64,000 bases of DNA from Sphagnum compactum. Taxonomy: Eukaryota > Bryophyta > Sphagnopsida > Sphagnales. The notes below the pieces were generated by a model. It had not been told where the DNA came from. It did no database searches and saw only the letters and a program-made list of their open reading frames with translations. The translations under genes were made by a program, and so were the position numbers. Location: contig OZ234496.1 of NCBI GenBank assembly GCA_965153455.1, positions 12,268,304 to 12,332,303 of the forward strand, given 5' to 3'. Positions 34,481-47,738 of this stretch are shown here, piece by piece. Every line of letters starts with the position of its first letter. Positions within the stretch are counted from its first letter, which is position 1.

Positions 34481-34589
34481 TAGAAAATAAGTGTTCATGC
34501 ATGTTCTTTAAGATATTCTCTTGAAAATTATTCATTTCTCTCTCTGATAGCACTCAAATGGTGGGATGGAAGTTTGAGCAACTAGAAGT

Positions 34590-35560
34590 AGAAGGTCAAA
34601 TTTTGTCAAATTTAACCAAATTTAACCTCATATTCTAATTTATATTAATTTACCCAAGTTTTTATCAAGTTTAAATAAGTTTAACTCAAGTAACCAAGTT
34701 TTGCCAAGTTTTGTCTCCATACCCTAATTTAGCCTAATTTATCCAAATTTTGTCAAATCTAGTTAAGTTTATCCCAAATATCCATGTCTAGCCAAGTTTT
34801 GCTTCAATACCTTAGTTTAACGTAATTTATTTAAGTTTTGCCAAGTTTATGCTCAATACCCTACTGTAGTCGAATTTATCAAAATTTTGCCAAATCTAAC
34901 CAAGTTTAACCTAAATAGCCATGTTTTGCCAAATTATGTTAATTTTGCCTCAATACCCTAATTTAACCTAATTTATTTAAGTTTTGCCAAGTTTTGCCAA
35001 GTTTATCCTCAATACCTTAGTTTTGCCAAGTTTATCCTCAATACCTTAGTTTAGCCGAATTTATCTAAGTTTTGCCAAATGTAGCTAAGTTTAACCTAAA
35101 TAGCCATGTTTTGCCAAGTTTCGTGTCAATACCCTAATTTATTTAAATTTTGCCAAGTTTACCCTTGTTTAATTGAATTTATCTAAATTTTGCCAAGTGT
35201 AATTAAGTTTAGCCTAAGTAGCCAAATTTTGCCAAGTTTTGCCTAACTGTTATAGTTTAGCCTAATTTTGCCAAGTTTAGTTAAATTTATCTTAAATTAT
35301 CTAGTTTAACCTAATTAATATTAAATTTGTAAGGTTTTACCAAGTTCAACCAAGTTTAATTAAATAATTGTGTTTAAGCTAATTTATGCTAGTTTAGTCA
35401 AGTTTAACCTATTTTAGCCTAGTTTAAGTAGGCCTACGTTTAGGTTAAGAATGCCTAAGTTAGTTTAAATTAACTTATGTTAGCCAAGGCTAGGCTACTA
35501 GGTAGCCTAAATTACCCTAGGTCAACTAAAGTCAACTTAAGGTGAATTAGGTTAAATTGA
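34590..35560. repeat. Degenerate AAGTTTTGCC minisatellite
   Basis: Roughly 1 kb of diverged repeats built from CAAGTTTTGCC / AAGTTTAACC / CTAATTTA, with longer units of 60-90 bp containing CTCAATACCCTA or CTAAATAGCC. No coding potential. Higher-order period is irregular. Confidence 0.8.
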
Positions 35561-35618
35561 ACTAACAATATTATTATTTATAGATTAATGGTAAACAATA
35601 GTTCTTCATAAATAAATA

Positions 35619-35690
35619 ATGTGGTGCAATGGTTAAGGACTTGTTCCCCAAAGTGGAGGTAAGAATTCAAATCTTGCCACTTGCAAACTT
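35619..35690 (+). mobile_element. tRNA-like SINE head (relic)
   Basis: GTGGTGCAATGGTTAAGGAC fits a tRNA/SINE internal A box, and GAATTCAAATCTTGCC fits a decayed B box at the right distance (about 35 bp). Mismatches in the B box and missing paired acceptor stem argue against a working tRNA gene. Confidence 0.45.
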
Positions 35691-35699
35691 AAACTTTTA

Positions 35700-36900
35700 G
35701 ATACCTAGATACCTTGGTGGCTTGCCTAGCCTATGAAGTTTTTTTAATGCCTAGGATAGGTTGCTTAAGGTAGGCTTTATAAGTTAGGTGACCTAAGGTA
35801 GGCTTTTTAGGCAAGGTCCCTTAGGTTAAAACATTAGCACATGGCAATATTTGATTGGAAAATAAAATAAAATAAAAAAATATATATATATATATTTGGT
35901 TATTTTAATTTTTTTGACATGTGGCACTTTGTGAGGCTACCCCATGTGTCTCACTGGATCTAAAACTATGTTCTTTGTGATTGTAGTCATGGGGAACTAT
36001 AGTCGTTAATGTGGTTGTAACTAATGCAACTAGTAGCATTTATGACATGGTTTTTTGGACTAATAATCATGTAGTCATCTCTAATCATAGATGACACATA
36101 CGACGGAATTTTTTCTATGTTTTGGCATTGTGTCTCCTCTAATGGCAAGGAAAGATCAAACACCATCTCTTTCTTCCAATCAACTCCAAGATGGGAGATT
36201 TTTCCTTTGACCTAATGAAAATTCAAGGGTATGCATCACCTTCATTCTCCTCTAGTCATTTTTTTCTTTTCTTGGGGTGAAGTGATGCTCTAATCTATAT
36301 GATTTACCTTATTTCAAGGTACACATTATGTTGACTGTCCTAATGAAGTCATTTTCTAGAATTGTGTCTATGTTGCAACATAGTTGGCTACTAGTTTTAA
36401 TTGGGTTACAAAGTATCACACAAGTTGCATAACAATCCTTCTTGCAACTTGTAAGACTAAACTGGTACTTACTAGTTGCAACGTGATACTAAAAGTGTCA
36501 TGATAGTTCCAAAAAAGTTGTGTAGAGTTGACAACTTGGTTTGTTCCTAATTATGTGATTCAATTTGATTTATTGGATTGTGGCAAGATCTCTTGATTAG
36601 GCATTGCATAGATGTTATATATGTCAAAAAAAATGTATGTGAAACATAATTCAAACCATATGTGGTGAGAAAGACAACAAGGAGGTTTAGTGGAGAGGTG
36701 TTGGAGGGAGTTGGCAAATCTGTTTACTTGAACTCGACTATTCGAGACATTGCCCATCACTATGTCCTCACTAACACATTTATAATCGCATGGTGGGTCA
36801 AATAGACAATCAACCCTGGCTTGGATTCTAGTTATAAACAAGTAATAATAGTACTAACACAGTTGCAACATAGTGAAAAAATTATCATGCACTAAGACCC
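35700..36900. other. Intergenic / CACTA-derived AT-rich DNA
   Basis: TAGG/CCTA-rich tracts at 35740-35830 and several AGTTGCAAC or TTGCAACTAG motifs from 36370 that recur at 41490-42050. These look like subterminal repeats of the CACTA family. No gene recognised. Confidence 0.4.
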
Positions 36901-37269
36901 TATCACAATACTCAATCATATTGTAATAATCACTTTGTTGCATGGGAATGAACATTGTGTAACCAAACGCATCCTATTGAGATTTTTTTTTATTCGGAAC
37001 ATTGAATTTTCATTAGTTACTTGTCTACAAAGGAATATTAGTCAAGTATTTGGTTACAACAAAGAGATAGTTGCATTCTGGTATAATAATAGTTGCAAGG
37101 AAGTGGCAACTGAATGCCCAATGATAAAATTTCCACATACTTAAGTTTTGACTTATTTATTTTATTAATCTTCAGTAAATACAAGGCAAAGAAGAAGGAA
37201 GCACATGACGGGAAGGTGGAGGCAGAGACTAGCTTCCCCACTCTTGCAGAATGGGTTTAAGATGATGTT

Positions 37270-37775
37270 CGAGAACAACAACATATGGGCGCATGGCCAT
37301 GGAAGACCCAGATGTTGATGCATTAAGTTGCCCACCTTCAACAAAGGCATTAAGTTACCAAAGGATGAAGGCGTATGGTAATCATTTCCAAGTGAGTGAT
37401 TGCAATATGAAAATTATGGTAGTTTTGATTGTGGGGTGGCGTCAATGTTTGGCCAACGACAAGTACATAATATTGGTGATGAGCATGCATCAATACAATA
37501 TGTTGGTGTCCTAAAGGACATATTGAGATTGGACTATGGCCCAATTTCAACTCCAATCATTCTCATGCAATGTGCATGGGTTCGAATTGGGAGTGATGTA
37601 AAGCGGACCCAACTTATAAATGGGATGAGCGGGATTCCTACTTGTAAATTTTCAGTACATGATGGCAAAGGATGAAGAACCATTTTTTTTCCAACCCAAG
37701 CTCGACAAGTATTATATTTGGATGAAGATCAAAATCCATATTGGAAGGTGGTGGTCCACAAAAAACCTTGATCAT
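37270..37775 (+). pseudogene. CACTA (En/Spm) transposase fragment, DUF4216 region
   Basis: The pieces NYGSFDCGVASMFGQ, YVGVLKDILRLDYG, ILMQCAWVRIG, FFPTQARQVLYLDED and YWKVVVHKKP follow the order of the DUF4216 domain that ends plant CACTA TNP2-type transposases. Frameshifts separate the pieces and the rest of the transposase is absent. The nested CACTA element at 37794 begins immediately downstream. Confidence 0.75.
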
Positions 37776-38214
37776 CGCGCATCACAATGGATACACTAGA
37801 GGAAAAACAAGGATTTTCAATTGGTTTCTGTGACTAAAATTTAGTCACAATTGACATTTGCGACTAAAATCTCATTAGTCGCGTTGGACAAGTCGCATGA
37901 AACATTGGTTACAAACAACAAGGGGTATTGGATGAAAGAAAAAAATCAACAAATACAAGTTCATCCTTTGACTCCATTGTATAGGTATTGTCACATGCAA
38001 CTACGATGTAACTATTTTGGTCACAATTGAGACAAATGATGTGTTGCCACGTGTTCTAATATTGAATTATTTAAAATATAATAATAATAATAGTTTTGAA
38101 ATAATCTAAGACATTCGATTCAAACGTTTGGATGATTTTATATTCACACATGGCCTAATGTAAAGATGCCACATGATACCTTAAGATGAATTTAATACAA
38201 AATATTAATATTAG

Positions 38215-38450
38215 GTTGGTAGGTGCTTAGGTAGGTACATAAATAGGTGCCTACAAACCTAGGTTACATACCTCCCTACTTACCTACCTACTTAAGTAAA
38301 AATGTAAGTAGGTAGGTCTACCTTCCTAGGCTAAATACATACACATATAAGTAAGTATTTAGGTAAGTAGGTATATAAGTTGACTTAGGTGGGTGAGTCA
38401 TACTATGTACCTACCTACTTAGGTAGATAAGTAGGTTGGAAAGGTTGATA
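38215..38450. repeat. TAGG/CCTA-rich simple repeat
   Basis: Dense GTAGGTA, ACCTACCTAC and AAGTAGGT motifs on both strands, inside the CACTA element. Confidence 0.8.
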
Positions 38451-39529
38451 GTTTAACATTCTGCATAACTTTTCATTTTGTTTTGGGTTAAGCCTTTTGA
38501 TTGGTTCATCCCATGTGCACAAATTTCTTAATGTGAAATTTGATAACCACACTCCTTGTTTGTACAGTGTTCAAAATAAGAATGGAAAACAAACAATATG
38601 GGATAAGTTTTGAAGTTACAACTTCTTCATAAACTAAATTGCAATTCTAAAATTTTCTTCATTCTTTTGTTCTTAGTTTTTATATTTATAAACAATTCAA
38701 GTACGTGGTTCACTAGATAATTAAATAAACATTTAATTAAAAATGATAAAATTCAACATATATATAAAATATAAACTATACACTACAAATATTAAGTACT
38801 AATTATAAACTACTTAAATAAATAATAAATTTTTAATATTTAACTAATTGGCTACCAAGATTTTCATAAGTTGTTAATACATAACTCAAAGATAAATAAA
38901 TAATTAAAATATTTTATTACTTTTTCATATCTATTCGAATTATAGATGATATAATTAGTGTAAAAATAATTTAATTATTTTAATTTCAAAATTAAGTATT
39001 TAAATTTATTTTTTCAAATTATAAATAATGAACGAACAATTGTTATTAAAAAAACTCTAACAATATTTTTAAAAAAAATTATATTAGAATAGTAACATTA
39101 ATTAATATACAATTACATTTATTATTGGAAAAATTTTATCATCGATAAAAACTTACAGAATTTTTAAAAGTAGAAAATATAATTAATTTATAATAATTCC
39201 TGAAATCACTATCCTAACAATAAATATTTTAATTACATTATAATTTTTCCAAAATTTTAATTCGGATTTAAAGCATAAATTACAGATTATGAATAATTAT
39301 GTTCAATTTAAAAATATTAATGCATATACTATAATTAATTCTTATCTAAAGTAATTAAATTTTTTTAAAGCAATGTAATATTAATTACTGTAATTAATTT
39401 CTGTTACTGTAAGAATATAAAATATATAATGTAAAAATCTATGTTTTAAAAATAATAATTTATTGTAACTTATAAGTAATAAATATAATCATTTATAATT
39501 ATTTATAAAGTGATTCATTATGGATCACA

Positions 39530-40870
39530 CTAGTAGAAAAAAACCTTAAAACTCAATCAATAATTTTTGGAATTGAAATATTCAGTTTAGATTCCAAAAA
39601 AAATTCAGAATTCAAATACCATTTTTTAGATGAAGTAAGTCTTTGAATTTAAATAAAAACTTTTGGAATTGAAATGTCAATTTTCAGATTCAAAATTCAA
39701 ATGTCCATTTTACCACTCAATTAATAATTTTCTGAATTGCAATATTAATTCTGAGAATCCAAAATGATAATTTGGAATTGCAATTTCAAGTTTCAAATCA
39801 AATAAGTTTTTTAATTTAAATTTATAAACTCAAAATTGAAATATTAATTGTTAAAATTGAAAATATTCATTTAAAATTCAAAAATCAAGTTTTAGATCAA
39901 ATAAGTTTTTTGAGTTGAAATAAAAAATTAAAAACTTCTAATAATTTTTAAAGGAATTGAAATAGCAAATTTTAGATTCAAATATCAAATTTCAAATGCA
40001 ACTAATTCTTTAAAGAATTGAAATAGAAGTTTTCAGAATTGAAATATAATTTTAAGGATCAGTTTGTAAGAAAAATAAATGTAAAAATTCAGAATTAAAA
40101 TATTAATTTTCAAATTCAAATAAATCTTTTCAAATCCAAATAATTAAACAAATAATTCCAATAATTTTTTCTAGAATTAAAATAAAAAATTAGATCATTT
40201 TTAAAAATTAATAGCAATTTCCATAGTTGAAACATTTAATGTTCAAATATAATTTTGATAATTTGGATTATAATTCTATATTCAAACATATATCTTTGAA
40301 TAAAACTAATAACTTTAAAAATTCATATTTAAAACTTCAAATTCAAATATTGATTTTTAGATTCAAATAAAATGTTTCAAAATTGGAAAAAAAAAATTCA
40401 GGTTCAAATACAATTTTCAGAATTGAAATAAAAAATTTCAGTAATGAAATATCAGTTTTCAGACTTGAATAACAATGTTCAGAGTTCAATTATTGATTTT
40501 TAGATTCAAATAAAATGTTTCAGAATCGGAATAACAATTTTCAGGTTCAAATGTAATTTTCAGAATTGAAATAAGAATTTTCAATAATGAAATATCAATT
40601 TTCAGATTTGAATAACAATGTTAAGAGTTCAAATATTGATTTTTGAATTCAAATAAAATGTTTTAGAATTGGAATAACAATTTTTAGACTCCAATAATGA
40701 TCTTTAATTAAACAAAATAATGAATAAAAATTTCAAATTCACATAAATATTTCTTAAATTAAAATATCAATTTCTAAATTCATATATATATATACATTCA
40801 TAACTAAAATATTAATTTGCAGATTTGAATAATAATTTTCAGAGTTCAAATATTAATTTTTAAATTCATT
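39530..40870. repeat. AT-rich degenerate repeat array
   Basis: Many diverged copies of TTTTCAGAATTGAAATA and TTTTTAGATTCAAATAAAAT, with a longer unit of about 120 bp clear at 40370-40490 and 40490-40640. It starts at CACTAGTAGAAAAAAACC (39532), which resembles a CACTA terminus and may mark another nested end. Confidence 0.7.
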
Positions 40871-42030
40871 ATATGAACAATATACATACATACACATAAT
40901 TAGCATACACACAAATATATATTTATGATATATATATATAATATTGTAAATATAATTTTAATACATACATAAAAATACACCCCTATGTCACTGTAGAATA
41001 CCTTTAGGATGTGACTAATTTGGTGACTATTGCGACTAATGGGACATATCAACATATTCATGGATGAAAATAAATCTAAAAGCCATCCAACCAATAGGAT
41101 TAAATTTCCAATAGTTGCATCATAGTTGTAAGAATGACCAAAATAATTGAAAATTGATCTTATTGTTCTAAATATTTCCAAACTTAGTTGCAAACAACTA
41201 CAATTGACATGTAGTTGCAAACAAAGTGGTTACATTTTGGCTGATTTCTTCTATTGATAGTTCTTCCAACTCAAGTGGCATTGATGATGGTGTGTCATGG
41301 CTAAATACAACTATGACACACCCACCCATGCTCCAAGATGCAAACCTTGTGGGGGCCTAGGAGTTGTCCACAAAGGAATCAACCTATATTAATGAAACAT
41401 TAAATAATCTAGTCTAGAAAAGTTTAAGGTGTATAAACAATGATATTTATATGTACATACTCATAAACACTTTAATACACCATTCCAATTAAAGGCTTGC
41501 ATTTACACTTTCAATGAATTGCATAATCTGTAAATCTTTCAATAGTATGAGTTGCCACATAGTTGACATAGTTCTAAATGAATTGAACACTCTAGTTCCA
41601 AAATAACGGACAAATAATAGTTATGTAGTGAAACCATAGTGGCACATTTAATTATAAGTTAGTTGTAAAACTAACCAATTTAATTAACTCTTAGTTGTAA
41701 ACAAGTTGAAAGTTCCAGATGTTATGGACCTTTACCTAATCGTACACGTGGCATGATCATATGCATCAACATCGTATGCTAGTTGCAAAGTAGTTGTTCA
41801 CTTAACGCTAAAGCTACACTAATTGCAACATAGTTGAAATTAACCATTTTGTTGCAACTTGTGATCATGGTAAAACTATGGTTGACTATCACCGTATATA
41901 CATTGCGTACATACACTCGTATAAAGTCTAAGTTGCAACTAATGTGCAACTAAATTACAATTATGAAGTATTCTAACGTGGCACTTTAATTATTAATTCA
42001 TCATATTTCCATACTATAGTTATACCCTAG

Positions 42031-42790
42031 TTGCATAGTAGTTTCCATGACAATTTAGTTGCATGGATGATGCCACATGCCAACTTTGTGCTAAACGAGA
42101 GGGAACTCTCCACTTTTCAAAATCAATTTGCATCCCTAAAGGTACAATCCGACTACTCGATGTCTTTGGCAAAACATTTGTCAACCAAGAGGTGGGGTAG
42201 CATGAAGGCACATGATTCGCATGTGGTCATGCAACAATTACTTTCTTTATGCTTAAAGGGACTCATGCAAAAGAACACCCAAAAAGTTATCATGTGGCTA
42301 AGTAAGGTGTTTTGACGAATATGCAAGAAAATCATAAACCCTAATGAGATACCCATGTTCATGGAAAATGTTGCAACCATTTTATGCATGTTGGAGATGG
42401 AGATGCCCCCTTTTTTCTTTGATGTGATGATGCAACTTGTGATACATCTTATTGAGGAGCTTGACTTGTGCGATCTGCTCCACATTTAGTGGATGTATTG
42501 CATAGAGCGCATGAATAGTGTTTTCAAAGGTTATGTGCGGTGCATGAGGTGGCTTGAGGGGTGCATGGCCGAAGGTTCTGCCATGGAAGAATCAATGGGG
42601 TTCTTGATGGAATACATGCAAAATTTCACGCTGGTGAGTTAAAGAGTATGGGATGCGAAAGAGGAAATACTTCTTTGGCCGAATGTTGTAAAATCCTTCA
42701 TAAGGCATGCAAATTGGTTTGTGCCTTCATAAACAAATGTCACCAATCAAGCACCCATTTCAACTTTGACAAATATGTGCCACCAAATAT
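42031..42790 (+). pseudogene. CACTA transposase fragment, DUF4218 region
   Basis: KAHDSHVVMQQLLSLCLKGL, then ICKKIINPNE, LCMLEMEMPPFFFDVMMQL, HLIEELDLCD and WMYCIERMNSVFKGYV, match in order the DUF4218 region of plant CACTA transposases. Stops at 42313 and 42488 and later frameshifts break it. In an intact element DUF4218 lies upstream of DUF4216; here it lies downstream, so this fragment and 37270-37775 probably come from different copies. Confidence 0.75.
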
Positions 42791-43029
42791 GTGAAATGCA
42801 CCTTGAATACCATCTCACAGGTTGATTATAAGCTCGACTACATCCGAGGAGGTAGGGTTTCCATATTGGTTTCAAATGGGAGAGAGACATCAAAGGTGGG
42901 CCCATATGCAGGAGGACAAATTTTGGAACTTTCATGCATGTGTCAAAACTTTGCACAAGGTCAAACCCTTTGACAAATATTTTTTAAATGACTTGTGTTG
43001 GACCAATGGGGAGTGCTTAGCCTAACACC

Positions 43030-46000
43030 TTCATTTTAGACCCACCCTAGGTTTTTCTATTTAAGATTAGTGGTCCAGATTGATTAATTGTTACTTGTAT
43101 CCTTGAAATTTACATGCCATTACTTGTTTACTTTGTAATCTACACATAGATTTCAACTTTCACCCAAAAAAAAGACATGTTTTTGGATGGAAAAAAAAAT
43201 GTTGCTTTTCATTGTGTAATGAAATCCCCTAAACATATTCATTTGTCAAAATTGGACTTTGAAAAGTAGTCCAAAAGTATGTGTGAAAATAAGCAATTTT
43301 CAACGCTTTAAACATACTTTATTCCAAGAGACAACATGGAATCAATAATTTGATGGTCTGGTAATGTTCATCATGTACATATGCATGGGGGGTGGAAGCA
43401 CATTCCGGGGGGGCCATTTTGGGCACTTTCACGACATGTATGTAAAATATGTTTTTGCAAAACGTATTGCATATAATTTTGGGTTTCACTTTTAGTGTTT
43501 GGGCTTGATATTTTGATTTTCACAAAGTTAATGATATCTAATATTATTTGAAAAAAGAAATAAATCTTAAATTCTTAAATTCAAGGAATAATGAGTATAT
43601 TTATGGTATATATAATATAATAGAACATGTTTTTATTTTTGAATTGCAGTAAGTTTGGGTTTGAATTAGCCAACCAAAAAATGTTTGAAATAAAAATTTA
43701 AAAAATGACCCACCTCACATATCTTGTCATCTTCCATTTGAAAATGATAGTTTGTCAAAATGTTAATTTACCACATACTTATGGTCATCACTTTAAAAAA
43801 TATCCATTTGTGATATGATAATTATCAAACTCTTTAGATGGCTCACAGATTTATTCCAATCATATGGAATCATAATGTTTAATAAATATTCCAAATTTCA
43901 TAAAGACTAAAATCATTTCAATCATTTTTTGTATATATTTGCATTTTTTTCTACATAATTATGTACATTTTTTTGCCACAAATATACTTTGGAATCACAT
44001 AATATAAGTTGGAAAAAGGAATTTTCTTTGCGATTGAATTCTTTGTGTTATACTCTACCATATTATGCAAAACGTTTGGAAAAATATGTTCCAATATTAC
44101 CATCGTTGAAGTTCAAACATGGACGCCCTTGGAAAATAATACAATGTGACAACAATTTTTTGCCCCCTTGTAGTGTGCTTTCACCCTAGGTACATATGTT
44201 GTTTTTGGAGATCTAAGGTTGTATGCCCTTACTTGCACATACTTAGCTATATTTGGACAAACATAGATGAGTTCTAAAATAACATGAATACTTGGTTTTA
44301 TTGGCAATTTTTCTCATAAAAAATAAGCCCCTCAAGTTGACCAAATACTTCTATAATTGCACCTACCATATTTGTCCATGAGGACATACTTTGATGGCCA
44401 TATTTGGAGGTAGGTCAAATTGCAATTTAGAAGTAAAAGGACTTGTAAATGGACTTGAAGTTTTTTGACAATAACATATTTTTAACAAATTTTTTATGTA
44501 AACCATAACATAATAGTGTGATGAAAAATTAGACTTTTGTTCAAAAGATTCCTATAATATTTTCGAATAAACATCCAATAAGTAGTCACGCAAGGGGGTA
44601 GGTCTAGCTCATGATCTTTAGTCTGCACCCAAATCCATTTCGAAACAATTTGAACTTTAACACCAAGAAGTCAATTTTATGAAACATTAGGCTAAGGAAT
44701 TTTTTAACAAATTTTTTTTTGATGGGAAAGAAATTGAAATGATGATACCCTACCATCCACATTTGAAAAACATTCATAATTAAAAAAAATTGGTACTTGA
44801 AATTTTTAGAAATTCAAAATATGATTTTAAAATGTTCAAATTTCAAAACTCATTTGCCAAATGTAAATGGGTCATAGTATATATGAAATAAAAACAAAGT
44901 TGTGGTTTACAATATAAAAAACAAAAACTTAGAATAATTTAACATATTTTAAAATGAATTGAAGTTATGATCATTTTTATAAAAAAAACGTAACCTTTAA
45001 CAAAATCTATACATTTTTAGAAAATTTATATAAAAAAGAGTTAACACAAATCACCCAATTTATTGGAGGAATTGTATATATTTTAAAAATATGTTGCAAA
45101 GAAAATCCTTCAAAAATTCTTTTCTATGAGAAGGTCAAAATGATTACAAAGTGCCCATTTGGATTGAGTCCTTTGTCATCATTGGCTCATTTGATTGTGA
45201 TTGCATCCTTATGTTTTGATGCATGAATTCATTTTTGATGTGTGTCCCATTCTATCATATGCCCATATAAATTGGAATTAGTTACAATTAAAAATTTGAA
45301 AACAATTAAGATTGATTTTCCAATATCCAAAATGTTCCACTTTAGTGTGGGATTGGACTCAAAAAGGAAACTAGGATATGTAAACAAGAACAATCAATGA
45401 GCATTGAGATCAATGAAAAATTTAAACAATGAGTGTGATGTCAAGTTGCACTCTAAAACTTCATGTTGTTGCAACTCGAACATTCAAGTTCATGCATACC
45501 TTTGAAAACAAAAATATGTGGGTAACCATTGAAGAACCTATGGATAGCAAATATTTGATTTCGAATGCAACATCACAAACCAATGCGATCAAAGTAGGAA
45601 TGAGTAACAATAGTTGTAAAAAACATTCGTGAAGGTTTATCTTTAGAAACGAAAGAGTTTTGCCCTTGCTATGCTCCTTCATTGCACCTCTCACCATTGT
45701 AGCTCCTCTATTGCACATGTCACTATTGCAACTTGCCCAATCCAAACATTCAAAACTAAATCTATCAAGGCACAAAAACAAATTTTCATCCTATTACAAT
45801 ACAAACCCTTAAAGTTCAAGATCAATACTAATGGCCTTGTCCTTAAGCTTTCATCATTGTTGGTAATGGGAGCCATAGTAAAAGAGCATAGCAATGAAGG
45901 GGATCCATAGCAAATCATACTTTTGAGCGACAAAGAGGGTTTGGTCATTGTGGACAACACATTACCAAGAATTGTTGGTAAACACGATGATGACTACTCC

Positions 46001-46110
46001 ATCCATTTGCATGGTCATGTTATAACGATTTTTTCACATCTTGCAACTCAAAATCCCCACGCAGAGAACTTCAGATATGTTTTACAATGTCAAAACTGCG
46101 ACTGAAGCTT
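43030..46110. other. AT-rich intergenic DNA
   Basis: Only short open frames without recognisable domains. No repeats of note seen beyond A/T runs. Confidence 0.5.
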
Positions 46111-46639
46111 CTCTTAAAAAGGAAGAATAACACAACATTGGGAAAAAAAGCCTGCCCTATGGTGAACATGATTTCGCTTTAGAACATGCACTCTGCTAAC
46201 ACTAAAGAATTTGGCTGAACCCCACATAATACAAAGAAAGGAGAATGGGAAAAATATGAGCAACTGTACCCAAAAAAAAAAAAACCTTGGGTGGAACATT
46301 TACCAATGGAATAGGCAAACTGCTCAATATTATTGGATTTATGAAAAAGTTTTTCAAACTTTTTGCAACAGTGGGAAATTTTGCACACAAAAAAAGGGCT
46401 GTTCACCGTCATGATTTTAGGGTTAATGGCTCTACCCCTTCTTATGGCAAGTACAAACCGGCAAAACATAAAATAGGAATTGTTCCATGAAGTTCCCAAA
46501 ACATGAACTCGCAGTTCACACCTAACTGAACATTCCTCAAAATATGGGACCAAAATATGGTGTGAAACGTGCTGAACTGCCTTACTAATGGCCTGTACTT
46601 GGCACATTCCGTAACAGAATGGTTTTGATGATTTGCACA

Positions 46640-46742
46640 AATGGGCATGTGGATTTACAAAATGTGCATGTGGATCGATATAATGGGCATGTGGATTTAC
46701 AAAATGGGCATGTGGATTGATATAATGGGCATGTGGATTTTG
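46640..46742. repeat. Minisatellite with 19-21 bp units
   Basis: About five alternating units of GGGCATGTGGATTTACAAAAT and GGGCATGTGGATTGATATAAT. In one minus-strand frame it reads NPHAHFV / NPHAHYI repeats, but no gene context supports translation. Confidence 0.85.
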
Positions 46743-46970
46743 AATAATAGTTAGGCTAGGGTGAGGTAGACCCAAGAAGAGCTGTTCATTGTGCCTTGTA
46801 AAAGGGCACTATAAAAAAGAGCAGAGAAAAGGCCACATGAAATCCATTACAAAAAATACAAAAACAAAGAACAACAACATTCCAAGAAACTCCCCCTTGT
46901 CAGGAGCCGTAATCATAAATGGGCTCAAAGGGGTCATGGCCGTATCTGGGTTCGAACTCCCGACCGTTTG

Positions 46971-47203
46971 GTTCCCGCCCGTCCTCTCTTCGGGTCACCG
47001 GACACAGCACCCGGTCCAACACCCACCCAGTTCAATTGGAGGTATCTTCCACCGTGAGATAGAGAACAAATCCAACGGTTCGATGGTTCCCGGCCGTCCT
47101 CTCTTGGGGTCATCGGACAGACCACCCGGTTCATTCCTGACCCGGTTCAATTGGAGATATCTTGCACCGTGAGATGGAGGAAGAATCCAACGGTCCGATG
47201 ATA
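46971..47203. repeat. Two-copy tandem repeat in the cyclin promoter region (about 114-119 bp)
   Basis: Unit 1 (46971-47084) and unit 2 (47085-47203) share CCGTCCTCTCTT, GTTCAATTGGAG, ATATCTT.CACCGTGAGAT and ATCCAACGG. Each unit carries one MSA-like site near its 3' end. Confidence 0.85.
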
Positions 47204-47290
47204 ATGAGGAGACTGGACACCATCGGACTGTTGGTCGGCATGAAGATCGGACGGTAGGAAATCGCGTACCGTTGGGCCAGACGGCCGTTG
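47071..47290 (+). promoter_or_regulatory. Cluster of MSA-like AACGG elements upstream of cyclin B
   Basis: TCCAACGGTTC at 47071-47081 and TCCAACGGTCC at 47186-47196 match 10 of 11 positions of the mitosis-specific activator consensus YCYAACGGYYA. Two weaker inverted AACGG cores are at 47269-47275 and 47285-47289. MSA elements bind three-repeat MYB factors and give G2/M expression in plant mitotic cyclin genes, which fits the downstream gene. Confidence 0.6.
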
Positions 47291-47738
47291 CAGCTTGCAG
47301 ACAGACACAGAGAGACACATAGAGAGAGAGAGACACACACACATAGCTTTACTTCACATCTCCATCCTCTTGTCTGCAGCGGATTGTGTCACAAGCTTTT
47401 CCTGGGGATTGATCCATCATCATCTCAACAAGGGTCTTAGACTGTGTTTTTGTGTTACTGTTGTTGATTGATTTTTTTCGAACTGCCAAGTTTTCTTGTG
47501 CGGTAGAGCAACTAGCAACGCTAATGCTGGGATTCAGTTACAAGTTTTTTTGTTGATGTGATTTGCTTTGGGCAAAGATTTGGAGTTGTGTGTGGGGCAA
47601 AGAAATAGAGAGAAGGTTTCTTTGCTGGGTCTGAGGGATGTGATCAAGACTTTGTGCAACCGTGTACAATTCGAAGCTTTGTTCGTTCGTTTTGGAGCCG
47701 CTTCACCACGCACGCTGAGCTCAGGAAGGAAGGGCACC

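Larger units (their letters stand above)
37794..41256. mobile_element. Non-autonomous CACTA-type transposon
   Basis: Starts CACTAGAGGAAAAACAAGG and, reading the other strand from 41256, CAATAGAAGAAATCAGCC. ATA precedes the first end (37791-37793) and follows the second (41257-41259), the 3-bp target duplication of CACTA elements. Subterminal repeats near the left end (GTGACTAAAATTTAGTCAC, GCGACTAAAATCTCATTAGTCGC) reappear near 41015-41045. No transposase inside. Confidence 0.7.

Noticed and set aside
45429-46105. Chain of short plus-strand frames as a possible gene
   Set aside because: No domain, no consistent splice phase, and AT-rich intergenic context.
46940-46965. GGTTCGAACTCCC, a good tRNA B box
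   Set aside because: No A box or foldable tRNA upstream at the right distance; lies beside the cyclin promoter repeats.
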